A stretch of 64,000 nt of DNA from Chitinophaga pinensis (GCA_943329075.2 CALQCM020000005.1:1-64000); one strand, 5' to 3'; positions 9,281-18,654 are shown, counted from the first letter of the stretch. Numbers and translations: made by a program. Notes: generated from the sequence alone by a model not told the origin.

Positions 9281-10234
9281 ATGCAACATGCAGCCAAATC
9301 AGTTCTTGTTGTTTCTCTGGCAATCCCACTACTTGCGAGCGCATCGGAACCAAATTATCCGACTCAAATTATTCGTGTTGTCACAGCAGTTGCCGGCAGC
9401 GGCAATGACTTTGCAGGGCGAATTCTTGCGAAAGAACTTACTGAACGTTTGCGGCAATCAGTAATTATCGACAATCGCGGCATTGTCGCCATTGAACTTG
9501 CAACCAGGGCACAGCCCGATGGTTATACACTGCTCTTCTATGGCGACGCTGTATGGCTTTCTCAATTTGTGCAAAAGTACGTCAGCTATGACCCAGTGAA
9601 GGACCTCGCCCCGATCACTCTGGCAACCAGAACTCCGGATGTCCTCGTGGTTCACCCATCTTTACCAGTGAAATCGGTTGGCGATTTGATTGCACTTGCT
9701 AGAGCTAGACCAGGTGAACTCAATTACGGTTCTGGGTCATTAGGTGCATCACCGCATGTCGCAGCAGAGCTCTTTAAGGCAAAGACGAAGATCGACTTTG
9801 TTCGCGTGTCCTACAAAGGCAGCGGGCCGGCGATGAACGCGTTAATGAGTGGCGAGGTGCAACTCATGTTTCCAACTGCCGCGTCAGTGGCATCACATCT
9901 CGCCTCCGGCCGATTAAAGGCGTTAGCAGTTACCACCGCTCAACCCACTGCGTTACTGCCAGGAGTGCCCACAATAGCGGCGAGCGGTGTGCCAGGGTAT
10001 CAATATGAAACCCTTGCAGCCTTTTTTGCGCCGGCGGGGACGCCGTCCTATATCGTCAATCGATTAAATCAAGAAATTGTAAGCGTCTTAAGAATGCCAG
10101 ATGTAAAGGCGCGGCTATTCAGCGCTGGAATGGAGACTGTTGCCAGCTCTCCCGATGAGCTATCGGCAACGATGCGAACGGAAACAGCCACAATGAGCAA
10201 AATACTTAAGAGTGCTGGGATCCAAAATGAATGA
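9281..10234 (+). CDS. Bug/TctC solute-binding protein
   Basis: Second Bug-family protein of the pair, about 317 residues from MQHAAKSVL at 9281, with signal peptide ending near LLASASEP. It has QIIRVVTAVAGSGNDFAGR, DNRGIVAIELA and QPDGYT. The phrase GNDFAGR with DNRGIVA is shared with the Bug protein at 26461-27405 (GNDIAAR, DNRGIVAAEIA), suggesting these two form one subgroup with related ligands. It lies 60 bases after the preceding Bug gene. Confidence 0.9.
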   Translation: MQHAAKSVLVVSLAIPLLASASEPNYPTQIIRVVTAVAGSGNDFAGRILAKELTERLRQSVIIDNRGIVAIELATRAQPDGYTLLFYGDAVWLSQFVQKYVSYDPVKDLAPITLATRTPDVLVVHPSLPVKSVGDLIALARARPGELNYGSGSLGASPHVAAELFKAKTKIDFVRVSYKGSGPAMNALMSGEVQLMFPTAASVASHLASGRLKALAVTTAQPTALLPGVPTIAASGVPGYQYETLAAFFAPAGTPSYIVNRLNQEIVSVLRMPDVKARLFSAGMETVASSPDELSATMRTETATMSKILKSAGIQNE

Positions 10235-10268
10235 GTTCAGGCGCATATGCAAAGACAAATTTGGTTTT

Positions 10269-11024
10269 TCAATATGCAAAGCGTCGCATGCCGCCATCAA
10301 CCGGCATCAGCGTGCCGGTAATGTAGCGCGCAATCGGTGAAGCAAGAAATATTGCCAAACATGCTAACTCCTCTGGCTCTCCATAGCGACCAACCGGAAT
10401 ATCATTTTCAGATTCTTTTGCGCGAAACTCATCGGTATATTTTTTGCGTATCTGCTCGCTCATAATTCGCCCAGGACCAATACAGTTCACCGTGATGCCG
10501 TGTTTTCCAACTTCCCGAGACAAACCTTTCGACCACGCATGGATTGCGGCCTTGGCTGGCAGTACAGCAACCAGTCTTGTCGGTTCCGATTTTCCGCTGA
10601 TATTAATAATGCGCCCCCAATGTCGTTCGATCATGCCTGGAAGAACTGCATGGGTAAGCTGTCGAACACGCACGTAGTTTAGGGTCATGGCTTCTTCCCA
10701 TGCCTCTTCCGGCGCATCAATCGTAATGGGCGGTTTGCTACCGCCTGCAGAATTTACGAGGATATCGACCTTGCCAAGTTCTGCCACTGCAGAAGCCGCC
10801 AAGTGTTCAGGCGCACCCTTTTGCACGATGTCAATCGCAATAACGCGCGGTGCCAATCCACCGGCAGCGACAATTTCCCCCGCAAGTTCATCAAGCAATT
10901 GCTTGCGCCGGGCGGCAATGCATACCTGCACTCCTTCTGCCGCCAATCCACGTGCAATTGCTCGACCTATTCCTTGTGTGGCTCCCGTGACGAGGGCTGT
11001 TTTCCCGACCAATTGCAGATCCAT
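10269..11024 (-). CDS. Short-chain dehydrogenase-like protein lacking the catalytic tyrosine
   Basis: Rossmann-fold SDR of 251 residues with the nucleotide-binding TGATQGIG motif (residues 14-21), NSAG (91-94) and the catalytic serine region INISGKS (S143). The YxxxK motif is altered: the lysine is K158 (LPAKAA), but four residues before it is V154 rather than tyrosine. A substitution at this place suggests either different chemistry or a non-reductase role. It is divergent from the molybdopterin oxidoreductase gene; an 18-bp palindrome lies between them. Confidence 0.85.
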   Translation of the reverse strand: MDLQLVGKTALVTGATQGIGRAIARGLAAEGVQVCIAARRKQLLDELAGEIVAAGGLAPRVIAIDIVQKGAPEHLAASAVAELGKVDILVNSAGGSKPPITIDAPEEAWEEAMTLNYVRVRQLTHAVLPGMIERHWGRIINISGKSEPTRLVAVLPAKAAIHAWSKGLSREVGKHGITVNCIGPGRIMSEQIRKKYTDEFRAKESENDIPVGRYGEPEELACLAIFLASPIARYITGTLMPVDGGMRRFAY

Positions 11025-11391
11025 TTTTAATTTCTCCTGATAGATGCAAGACCCATCCTTAGCCTGAAGATGCCATCTTGTGCGACAAGAATTATGGGGA
11101 TAAAAAAATGATTAAGCTACAGCTTGCATGCCCGGATCACATTCGTATAGGGCTCGACGTCGGGAGTAGTCTGGAAGAACAAAATCGTTTTCGCGTTTGG
11201 GGGGGCATAAATTGGTGCTCTCCCATTATGTGCATCGTGAAGTTTGCGTAATTGTGAGCATTAATGCAATTGCAATTGCATGAACGCATTGCTGCCAATA
11301 TTAGAACAGCCACTGCTTGTTTTAGCTATACCATCGCTCCAACAACGTGATCCGATCGCTAAAGATTACTTTTGCCTAATAAGGCTCTGGA
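11025..11391. promoter_or_regulatory. Divergent control region between SDR and molybdopterin oxidoreductase genes
   Basis: A 367-base gap between divergent genes, so promoters for both are expected here. It holds no plausible gene. The one clear feature is the palindrome at 11264-11281. Confidence 0.5.
11264..11281. promoter_or_regulatory. 18-bp perfect palindrome, candidate operator
   Basis: ATGCAATTG followed directly by CAATTGCAT reads the same on both strands. It sits in the divergent region, about 110 bases before the oxidoreductase start. Position and symmetry suggest a dimeric regulator site; the regulator is unknown. Confidence 0.5.
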
Positions 11392-13557
11392 TTGAACGTG
11401 AATAAGAAAACAATTGCAAGCACGTGCAAAGAGTGCTCCGTCAGGTGCGGTTCAATAGTTCATTTGCAGGACGAAAAGGTTATCAAAATCGAAGGTAATC
11501 CAGATCATCCCCACTCGCATGGTGCGTTTTGCATTAAAGGCCATCATGCACCTGTAGCCGCGCTCGCGCATCCTGATCGTCCGATTTATCCGCTGCGCCG
11601 AACAGGGGCGCGCGGCGAGGGCAAGTGGGAGCGAGTATCTTGGAGCGCAGCATTAAATGACATCGCAGATAAGATTGGTGCAGTAAAGCGCCAATATGGC
11701 GCCGCCGCACTTGCCGGCGCGGTTTCTAATCACTCCTCGTCTCGGGGAGTCGCGATGCCATTGCTGTTGCGCAGCCTAGGGTCACCAAACTACATGATTA
11801 ACCAGGATCTATGTATGGGCTGCCGAAATACGGCGGCGATGTTGACGGGCATAGGCGGTCAAACTGGGGGCGAGCTTGAAAATACACGTTGCATTTTGAT
11901 CGTTGGAAAGAGTCCATCGGAATCGAGCGTAGTGCAGTGGATGCATATTAAAGCGGCGCAAAAGAAGGGTGCAAAATTAATTGTTATCGATCCACGTCAG
12001 ACGCAAATTGCCAAAGCGGCCGATTTGTGGCTACCACTACGGCCTGGCACTGACGCCGCGCTCGCGCTTTCGATGATTCAAGTAATTTTTGCTGAGAGTC
12101 TCCTTGATAATGACTTCGTTCAGCAATGGTGCATTGGGGCGGAAGAGCTAAGGGTTCGTGCAAACAACTACTCACCGGAGACCGCTTCTAAAATTACGGG
12201 TATCCCGTCCGAAACGATTATTGATGCGGCGCGGTTATTTGCGAAGACGACGCCTGGCTGCTTGGTGCTAGGACATGGTATTGACGCCCAAGCTAACGGT
12301 GTATATACCGCGATAGCTTTTCATGCCCTGCTTGCATTGACCGGAAACGTCGATCGCGAAGGAAGCAACCGATCATCAAAGCAACTCCCCGGATTCCGAG
12401 ATTACATGGGCATTATCAATAATCCGCGTTTTCGCATGCCTGCGGATAGGGAGCGGGAAATTATCGGTGGTAAAGAGTTTCCGTTCTGGTCTGGCCCTAA
12501 TAGCTGGGCCAAGACGTCTCATAACCCCACGTTAATAGAAGCAATTATTACCGGCAAACCATATCCCGTACGATCGCTTTATGTTAGCGGCGTAAATATT
12601 GCATGCACGTATCCAAATATTCAAAGAACGATCGCTGCACTCAAAAGTCTAGATTTGTTAGTTGTAGCGACAGACCATATAACGCCGACAGCCGAACTCG
12701 CTGACTATATTCTTCCCAAGACTACTTTGTTAGAAGAAGAGGACATATCGGCAGATGCTGGCGGGCCGTGTCTCTCAGTCGTGCAGCGCGTTTTAAAGCC
12801 TCGGGGAGAAACAAAAACAGACTTAGAAATCGCAATCGAGTTGCGAAACGCCTTGCGCGAGCGCGAGTTACTGGATTACGACTTATTGCCTTGGAATAGT
12901 CACCGGGAGTTGATTGATTACCAGTTAAAAGAGACCGGGCTCTCTTTTGAGGATATATGTCGGACTGGTTTTTATAATTACGATTTCACCTATGCGGAAT
13001 ACCGGCAGAAAGGATTTAAGACGCCCAGCAAAAAGATTGAACTGTTTTCTGGGCGTTTAAAAGATGCCGGCTACGATCCTTTGCCAGACTATCACCCACC
13101 GTACTATGCAGAGCCTAACCCTGATTTCCCTCTAACGCTCATAACAGGCATTCGGACGATGGCGTATCACCATTCGCGCTTCCGAAATCATGAATGGGCG
13201 CGAAAGATTCAAAACGAGCCTGAAATCAGAATTCACCCAACTACTGCGGCTCGATATGGCGTCTCTGGGGACGACTGGGTATGGCTGGAAACAACTTCCG
13301 GCGTGGGACGTGTCTTGCTGAAAGTTCGAATAACTTCGGAGGTCCCGGCGGATATTGTCGCGACCGGCATGGGGTGGTGGTATCCGGAGATTAAAAGTGC
13401 GGACCATGGGTCATTAACATTTAATGTCGATACCGCCATCGCGTATGGTCCACCATGGGATCCGATTTCAGGATCGGCAGAAGCCCGAAATAATGCCTGC
13501 ACGATTAGGCGGGCTCAACAGTCAGAGGTTCCACCCCATTCAGCGGCTAAACAGTAG
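11392..13557 (+). CDS. Molybdopterin-dependent oxidoreductase (DMSO reductase family)
   Basis: Large catalytic subunit of the DMSO-reductase superfamily, 721 residues, binding bis-molybdopterin guanine dinucleotide and one 4Fe-4S cluster. The cluster motif is C12-x2-C15-x3-C19-x27-C47. A candidate metal-ligand cysteine is C141 or C144 (NQDLCMGCRNT). Later motifs include KLIVIDPRQTQ and the C-terminal dinucleotide-binding domain (IRIHPTTAARYGVSGDDWV). No Tat signal is visible, so it is probably cytoplasmic. The start is TTG at 11392 or GTG at 11398. No separate electron-transfer subunit is adjacent; the Rieske and CCG proteins of the island are possible partners. The substrate is unknown. Confidence 0.85.
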   Translation: MNVNKKTIASTCKECSVRCGSIVHLQDEKVIKIEGNPDHPHSHGAFCIKGHHAPVAALAHPDRPIYPLRRTGARGEGKWERVSWSAALNDIADKIGAVKRQYGAAALAGAVSNHSSSRGVAMPLLLRSLGSPNYMINQDLCMGCRNTAAMLTGIGGQTGGELENTRCILIVGKSPSESSVVQWMHIKAAQKKGAKLIVIDPRQTQIAKAADLWLPLRPGTDAALALSMIQVIFAESLLDNDFVQQWCIGAEELRVRANNYSPETASKITGIPSETIIDAARLFAKTTPGCLVLGHGIDAQANGVYTAIAFHALLALTGNVDREGSNRSSKQLPGFRDYMGIINNPRFRMPADREREIIGGKEFPFWSGPNSWAKTSHNPTLIEAIITGKPYPVRSLYVSGVNIACTYPNIQRTIAALKSLDLLVVATDHITPTAELADYILPKTTLLEEEDISADAGGPCLSVVQRVLKPRGETKTDLEIAIELRNALRERELLDYDLLPWNSHRELIDYQLKETGLSFEDICRTGFYNYDFTYAEYRQKGFKTPSKKIELFSGRLKDAGYDPLPDYHPPYYAEPNPDFPLTLITGIRTMAYHHSRFRNHEWARKIQNEPEIRIHPTTAARYGVSGDDWVWLETTSGVGRVLLKVRITSEVPADIVATGMGWWYPEIKSADHGSLTFNVDTAIAYGPPWDPISGSAEARNNACTIRRAQQSEVPPHSAAKQ

Positions 13558-13711
13558 GCAAATTGCTAGATTCGTATTTGAATCGCGCCCAAATAAGCAA
13601 TTGTTTAAATTAAAGATACAAATAACTGAGCCAATAAGCCTCAACGCTAGTTGCATAGTTAAAATTATTGACGTGCCAAAGTCGTCTTCACTGCAAATGC
13701 AAGGAGTTTCT

Positions 13712-14476
13712 ATGACGGAAGTGCCAGTATTCGAAGCGGGCGGCTATCGGTTTATCAAAGCAGTTTTTCAGTATTCGAGTGGCGTTGCCGCCCAGCCTGG
13801 CTATGAGATCGAACGCGCACGCTTTGCGACCCCCTTGCCCCTACTGAAAGCATATTCCGCCGTTGAGTCCCACCTGAGTTCAATTGGGCGTCCGATTCAG
13901 GCGTTCGCCGCTTGTGAATTGAGATCACCGGATCCTCTCAGTGAGCAAGGCTTCTACGACTTCAATAAGGTCTATGTACAGACTTTAGAGCGATGGGGAA
14001 TATACAAAGGCGGGGATCGACCGATCAATCCCGTAGCACGCACAAACGTCTGCCCTATGTATCACGCACCGGCCGAAGCAGTTATGCATGCGTTCTCGTA
14101 TACAGTGCCGGCCAAGGGTGTGCGGGCCAGCAAGGGGAGTTTCATTTTGGCCGGCGGCGCGGAGCGCGTACGGACAGGTACATCAGCGGGAGCAATAGTT
14201 AGACCCGGAGATGCTTCCCCCGAAGGACTACGGGAAAAGGTTGCCGGTGTCATTGCTGAAATGGAAAGTCGACTGGGGCTGCTTGGGTTCTCTTGGGGGG
14301 ATGCAGTAAGCACGCAAGCGTATACCGTTAATAACATTGGTCATTTGGTTGGTGAAATGCTCGCGGCTCGTGGAGCGTGTCAGGGTGGTCTGTCGTGGAC
14401 TTACGCACGTCCACCTGTTGCAGGCCTGGAGTATGAGATGGACGTAAGAGGCGCAGCGCGAGAGATCATAATTTAG
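13712..14476 (+). CDS. CnbZ-like protein (putative amino-muconate deaminase type)
   Basis: 254-residue protein that resembles, from memory, proteins annotated as 2-amino-5-chloromuconate deaminase CnbZ; the assignment is tentative. The start is the ATG at 13712, with AAGGAG six bases upstream. Conserved-looking stretches are GGYRFIKAVFQYSSGVAA, FAACELRSPDPL, ARTNVCPMY and the end ARPPVAGLEYEMDVRG. The C-terminal part, with GLLGFSWGDAVSTQAYTV, has the feel of a Rid-type domain. It follows the molybdopterin oxidoreductase after 154 bases and may be co-transcribed. If correct, it supports a pathway with an amino-substituted unsaturated acid. Confidence 0.5.
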   Translation: MTEVPVFEAGGYRFIKAVFQYSSGVAAQPGYEIERARFATPLPLLKAYSAVESHLSSIGRPIQAFAACELRSPDPLSEQGFYDFNKVYVQTLERWGIYKGGDRPINPVARTNVCPMYHAPAEAVMHAFSYTVPAKGVRASKGSFILAGGAERVRTGTSAGAIVRPGDASPEGLREKVAGVIAEMESRLGLLGFSWGDAVSTQAYTVNNIGHLVGEMLAARGACQGGLSWTYARPPVAGLEYEMDVRGAAREIII

Positions 14477-14661
14477 CATTTGGATAGTGGAAGGTTTATG
14501 GCCAAGCGTTTTGGTAGATAAAGAAAAGACGTATCCACTAAGGCGGGACCATAAGCAGCGCAGCGAAATGCGCCACCGGCCAATGAAACCGACACATTGC
14601 ACGCAATTATTGTCCGGTGTAACCCCTCCCGGAATCCATTGCTAACCTTTTGGAGAGCGAA

Positions 14662-15633
14662 ATGGAAGCTGTCCGTTTTATCGCACAACTCATTCTGTTC
14701 TTCGCGAACGCTTTTATTTTTCCATCTGCGGTAGCCCAAACCTATCCCGATCGACCAATACGCTTCATTGCTGGCTATCCACCCGGCAGTGCAAGTGACA
14801 ACGTATCCCGCATTCTGAGTGCGAAGCTGGCTCAGCAGTTCGGGCAACAAATTGTCGTTGATAATCGTCCGGGAGCCGCGGGGAATATCGCCGCGGAACT
14901 CACGGCAAAGTCACCGCCCGACGGTTACACGATGTTGTTGGTTGCAACCAACCATGCGATTGTGTCCAGCCTCTACAAGAAGCTGTCTTTTGATCCAGTC
15001 AAAGACTTCGCTTGTGTCAGCTTGGTATCCACTGCCCCGACTGTACTCGTGGTCCATCCTTCCTTGCCTGTTAGATCGGTTGCTGACCTTATCTCATTAG
15101 CGCGAAAGCATCCTGGAAAAATGAACTACGCTTCATCCGGTAGTGGCGCATCACCGCACCTGAATATGGAACTGTTCAAGAACAATAAGAACCTTAATAT
15201 CACTCACATACCGTATAAAGGCGTCCCTCAAGCTCTCACCGACCTCATTGGCGGTCAAATCGACATGATGTTCTCGACAATGGCCCCCGCAGTGCCATTA
15301 GTGAAAGCGGGGCGGCTGCGAGCGCTCGCCGTAAGTGGTTCGAAACGTTCCCCTGCTCTTCCCGATGTGCCCACCATGGCAGAAACGATACCTGGCTTCG
15401 TGGCCGAGTCTTGGCAAGGTGTGCTGGTTCCAGCCGGAACGCCAGACGCAATAATCGACCGCATTAATCGCGCAATTATCAATGCACTACAGCAACCCGA
15501 CGTTAGCCAAAAGCTAATCGACTTAGGATTCAATCCAGTCGGGTCTACTCCTCAGGAGTTCTCGACCTTTCTCAAATCCGAGATACTTAGATGGAGTCAT
15601 GTCGTAAAAGCATCCGGCGCGAGCGTCGACTAA
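14662..15633 (+). CDS. Bug/TctC solute-binding protein
   Basis: Periplasmic Bug-family protein, about 323 residues from the ATG at 14662; a TTG at 14650 is less likely. The signal peptide ends near PSAVAQ. Motifs: YPDRPIRFIAGYPPGSASDN, DNRPGAAGNIAAEL, PPDGYT and HIPYKGVPQALTDLIGGQ. Its sequence is close to the Bug at 8249-9220 (shared PPGSAS, DLIGGQ and the KASGA.VD C-terminus). It leads the plus-strand island cluster and is followed after 21 bases by the RidA-like gene. Confidence 0.92.
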   Translation: MEAVRFIAQLILFFANAFIFPSAVAQTYPDRPIRFIAGYPPGSASDNVSRILSAKLAQQFGQQIVVDNRPGAAGNIAAELTAKSPPDGYTMLLVATNHAIVSSLYKKLSFDPVKDFACVSLVSTAPTVLVVHPSLPVRSVADLISLARKHPGKMNYASSGSGASPHLNMELFKNNKNLNITHIPYKGVPQALTDLIGGQIDMMFSTMAPAVPLVKAGRLRALAVSGSKRSPALPDVPTMAETIPGFVAESWQGVLVPAGTPDAIIDRINRAIINALQQPDVSQKLIDLGFNPVGSTPQEFSTFLKSEILRWSHVVKASGASVD

Positions 15634-15654
15634 TTACGTTAAGAGGAATTTTCA

Positions 15655-16053
15655 ATGATGACAAAAACAATTCTTCAGCCTAAAGGAATTGCCAAGCCTG
15701 CCGGTGTCTGGTCTCCCGCTGTTGTAGTTACGCAGCCGGGACGCATGGTGTTTTTGTCCGGTTTTACTTCTCGGGACGAGACTGGCAATGTCATCTTCGA
15801 GGGTGATATTCGCGGACAAACTCGCCAAGTTTGCGAGAACCTTAAAAAGACTATTGAAGCTGCTGGCGGAACACTGCGAGATCTGGTGTCAGTATGCGTT
15901 TTTGTTAAAGACATCAAAACCTTTGATGACATTCACGCGATACGTCGCGAATACTTTCCGGTCGATCCGCCTTCCTCCACGATGGTAGAGGTAACGGGTC
16001 TGGTAGATCCCCGCATGCTAATCGAGATTAATGCAATCGCCGTATTGCCCTAG
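15655..16053 (+). CDS. RidA/YjgF-family protein, copy 2
   Basis: 132-residue Rid-family protein starting at the ATG at 15655 with GAGGAA upstream. It is a paralogue of the protein at 6019-6417, sharing FLSGFTSR, IRGQTRQVCENL and FDPPSSTMVEV-type ends. Here the active-site stretch reads DPPSSTMVEV, so the arginine of canonical RidA is again absent. A typical imine deaminase role is therefore doubtful; relation to 2-aminomuconate deaminase is possible. It lies between the Bug gene and the decarboxylase-like gene, whose start is 15 bases downstream. Confidence 0.87.
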   Translation: MMTKTILQPKGIAKPAGVWSPAVVVTQPGRMVFLSGFTSRDETGNVIFEGDIRGQTRQVCENLKKTIEAAGGTLRDLVSVCVFVKDIKTFDDIHAIRREYFPVDPPSSTMVEVTGLVDPRMLIEINAIAVLP

Positions 16054-16068
16054 TCCAGGAGGTTGATA

Positions 16069-17010
16069 GTGGAAACGGTCCAATTAGTCGGCGGTGATTA
16101 CGAGCATGCACTGGGTTTAGAACAAGAGCGCGACGGAGTACGCATAAGATATACGCGAGGATCCCCCTCAGCCATTTTTGGAAAAATGATCTTAGAGCAG
16201 TGTTATGAAACATGCGAGTTCTCTCTTGCGAATCTCATCATGCTGATGGACAAGGGGGCTAAGTGGCTCTCCGCTATCCCCGTATTCCCCAATCGTGCAT
16301 TTCGGCATCACATCTTATACGTAAGAAAAGATAGCGGCATTCGTGGACCCGAAGATCTTCGCGGCAAGCGGCTGGCAGTTGAAGATTATTCAATGACCGC
16401 GGCGGTATGGGTACGCGGTCTGCTAAATGAGGAATATGGGGTCAGCTGGCGTGACATCTCTTGGTTTTGCGATAACCGACAGGGGCGGTTTCAACCACCA
16501 GCAGCAGCTAAAGTCACGCTCCTAGAAGGGGATCCAGAATCGCTCCTTGAGGCCGGTAGAGTTGATGCAATGATGTCTTCCGCTCCACGTGATGAGCACC
16601 GGCCACCACAAGAGCGGAAGTTTCGCCGGCTCTTTGAGCCGGCACAGCAGATTGAGGAAGATTATTACAAACGCACTGGCATCTTTCCGATTAATCACTG
16701 CATCGTGATTCGTTCGGACGTGCTGGCGCGTTTGCCGCATCTCCCTAAATTGCTTTTCGACATTTACTTAGAAAGCAAACGCGCGGCGTACCGAAGGAAG
16801 CTTGGCGCTAGTCTGGTTCCGTGGTCTAAGCTTTATTGGTCAAATATATTCGACGTCTTTGGTGGCGACCCGCTTCCCTACGGCCTCACCGATTCAAACA
16901 TTAAGGTGGTGTCTCGACTAGCTGACTACTTACACGAGCAACAGCTCATCGATCATATCCCTACGCTGGAAAGCCTTTTTCTACCCGATAGCCTCGCATT
17001 TCGGGAATAG
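16069..17010 (+). CDS. 4,5-dihydroxyphthalate decarboxylase-like protein
   Basis: 313-residue protein related to 4,5-dihydroxyphthalate decarboxylase (Pht5), a group built on the type 2 periplasmic-binding fold but acting in the cytoplasm. Recognisable stretches are AIPVFPNRAFRHHILYVRKD, GPEDLRGKRLAVEDY and the following MTAAVWVRGLLNEEYGV. No signal peptide is present. The start is the GTG at 16069, since AGGAGG lies six bases before it; a TTG at 16063 overlaps the spacer. It sits between the RidA-like and CCG-domain genes with short gaps. It may remove a carboxyl group from the compound handled by the cluster; the substrate is not known. Confidence 0.75.
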   Translation: METVQLVGGDYEHALGLEQERDGVRIRYTRGSPSAIFGKMILEQCYETCEFSLANLIMLMDKGAKWLSAIPVFPNRAFRHHILYVRKDSGIRGPEDLRGKRLAVEDYSMTAAVWVRGLLNEEYGVSWRDISWFCDNRQGRFQPPAAAKVTLLEGDPESLLEAGRVDAMMSSAPRDEHRPPQERKFRRLFEPAQQIEEDYYKRTGIFPINHCIVIRSDVLARLPHLPKLLFDIYLESKRAAYRRKLGASLVPWSKLYWSNIFDVFGGDPLPYGLTDSNIKVVSRLADYLHEQQLIDHIPTLESLFLPDSLAFRE

Positions 17011-17035
17011 CAGGGAGTAGTAACAGGAGAAGAGG

Positions 17036-17974
17036 ATGGCATCTTTGCCGAAACGGACTTATACGACAGCGTTTGAAGGTGCGAGAGCGCTTGGCCGGCT
17101 GCTCGCGCCCGACGATCTCAAGTGGGAGATTGAGCTACCACTACGGGGCAGGCAGGCTCCCCTAATTCTGCACATATCGTGTAATGCACATGCCACACTA
17201 TTTGTCGCTTATATCGCCAAGAAAGTATTGGAGAAGCTCGGGCTCGATTTCATCATCATGGGTGGACCGGAGAATTGCTGCGGCTCAATTCATAAGAACC
17301 TTGGCGATGGTGACTTGCAGGAAGAGGTGGCCACTAAGGCACTTCTGGGCTTTAATCGTGGGAAACCGCAGACTGTTTTATCGATTTGCCCGGATTGCGA
17401 TGATGTCTTCTCTTTGTATCCACTCAAAGGACAGAGTTTCCGACACTCGAATATTGCCGAACTATTTGTAGAGCATCTGGATGCGCTAAAACCATATATG
17501 CATCCCGTCAATAAGCGAGTCATTTTTCATGCTCATGATGTCAGTCCAGCTCGTGTCCGTGACTGCTCTAATGCGCTAGCTGTACTTAATGCAATTCCTG
17601 GCCTCGAGCTTTTGCCGGCGAAGAAGTCGGCTGGCCCCGGAATTCACTGCCAGACTGTCCATCCCATGCCACCTGATGATCAGGCGGCGATGTTCGAGGA
17701 AGCAAGAGCGTTAGGTGCGGACGCTCTCATCGTTCCGTATCACTCATGCTATAGACAGCACGTAAAGATGCAGTTGAAGTATGGGGTTGAAACGCATCAT
17801 TTTTTCAGCCTACTTGCGATGTCACTCGGCATTGAGTTTGAGGAACACTTCAAGCAACTGCGCTTGCTCGACGACATGGATTCCGTGATGGAGACGCTAA
17901 AGCCGCGCATTTTGGCCGCTGGCTACCAACCGGATGATGTTCAGCCGTTCCTGCAGCGCGCTATATTTTGTTAA
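17036..17974 (+). CDS. HdrB-like CCG-domain Fe-S protein, copy 2
   Basis: 312-residue paralogue of the protein at 5040-5978 with the same cysteine layout: C49, C81-C82, C118 and C121, that is C-x31-CC-x35-C-x2-C, matching a non-cubane 4Fe-4S site of heterodisulfide reductase subunit B. The second half is degenerate; HDVSPAR stands where HDPCH is usual, and only single cysteines remain in IHCQTVHP and YHSCYRQH. The protein ends in a cysteine (AIFC), as does copy 1. It is followed after 14 bases by a Rieske ferredoxin gene, a plausible electron partner. Confidence 0.78.
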   Translation: MASLPKRTYTTAFEGARALGRLLAPDDLKWEIELPLRGRQAPLILHISCNAHATLFVAYIAKKVLEKLGLDFIIMGGPENCCGSIHKNLGDGDLQEEVATKALLGFNRGKPQTVLSICPDCDDVFSLYPLKGQSFRHSNIAELFVEHLDALKPYMHPVNKRVIFHAHDVSPARVRDCSNALAVLNAIPGLELLPAKKSAGPGIHCQTVHPMPPDDQAAMFEEARALGADALIVPYHSCYRQHVKMQLKYGVETHHFFSLLAMSLGIEFEEHFKQLRLLDDMDSVMETLKPRILAAGYQPDDVQPFLQRAIFC

Positions 17975-17988
17975 ATGAAAGGATAACG

Positions 17989-18300
17989 ATGGCAAGTAAT
18001 TGGCAGCGTCTTGGTAACCGGTCGGAGCTCAATGCGAAAATAAAGTGCGTCCAACTTGGGCGGAAAAAGGTGGCCTTTGCCGAGTTACAAGGCAAGGTAT
18101 ATGCATTTGATAGCCTTTGCCCTCATGTTTTTGGTCCAATGGAGCGATCTGAAGTTAATGGGAGCATTTTGACCTGTCCATTGCATGGCTGGCGTTTTGA
18201 TCTTGCCGAGGGGGGGCGCGAAATTCACGACTACAGAGGCCTCAAAATGTATGAAACGAAAGTGGAGGGCGAGGAGATTTACGTTCATTTGTCGGAGTAA
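17989..18300 (+). CDS. Rieske-type ferredoxin
   Basis: 103-residue soluble Rieske 2Fe-2S protein. The cluster motif is complete: CPH (C-x-H), 16 residues, then CPLH (C-x2-H). It resembles NirD-like or dioxygenase ferredoxins. The start is the ATG at 17989 with AAAGGA upstream; a longer frame overlapping the CCG gene is less likely. It probably carries electrons for an enzyme of the cluster, but no Rieske oxygenase is present in the window, so the partner is likely the CCG protein or the molybdopterin enzyme. Confidence 0.9.
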   Translation: MASNWQRLGNRSELNAKIKCVQLGRKKVAFAELQGKVYAFDSLCPHVFGPMERSEVNGSILTCPLHGWRFDLAEGGREIHDYRGLKMYETKVEGEEIYVHLSE

Positions 18301-18654
18301 AGCGAAGCTCGATCTTCTTCGGAATTGCAGGGCTCCAGCGAGCGGAATTAGCATGTTAGCTTCGAGCTCGTCTACGCAACGTTTTCGAAGACATCTATTG
18401 CGCTTACTGCAGCAATCTTGCGGTTAAATAAGGATGCGGAGCGTTCGTCTGGATTCATTGCTCTGATATCCGTTCGCTGGAGCTCGCATGCTACGAGACT
18501 TGCTTCAGTGCGAAGGCCATGCGGGGCCGCAAGCATATCTCTACGTCGATGGCCAAGATGGGCATCGAAGCGTTGCCCTGCGTTGTCTCGGGTCTGTGGC
18601 GATCGAACTATTGCCGGATAGTGCAGGTGACTCGTTCTATCGGTGGAGTAAGCA
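18301..18654. other. Intergenic region, no recognised gene
   Basis: A 354-base stretch between the Rieske and Bug genes. Short frames on the plus strand (for example 18519-18734) show no family signature. It could be the remains of a gene, but nothing could be identified. Confidence 0.4.

Noticed and set aside
13424-13711. 96-residue head on the CnbZ-like protein
   Set aside because: It overlaps the end of the Mo oxidoreductase gene and a strong ribosome-binding site lies before 13712.
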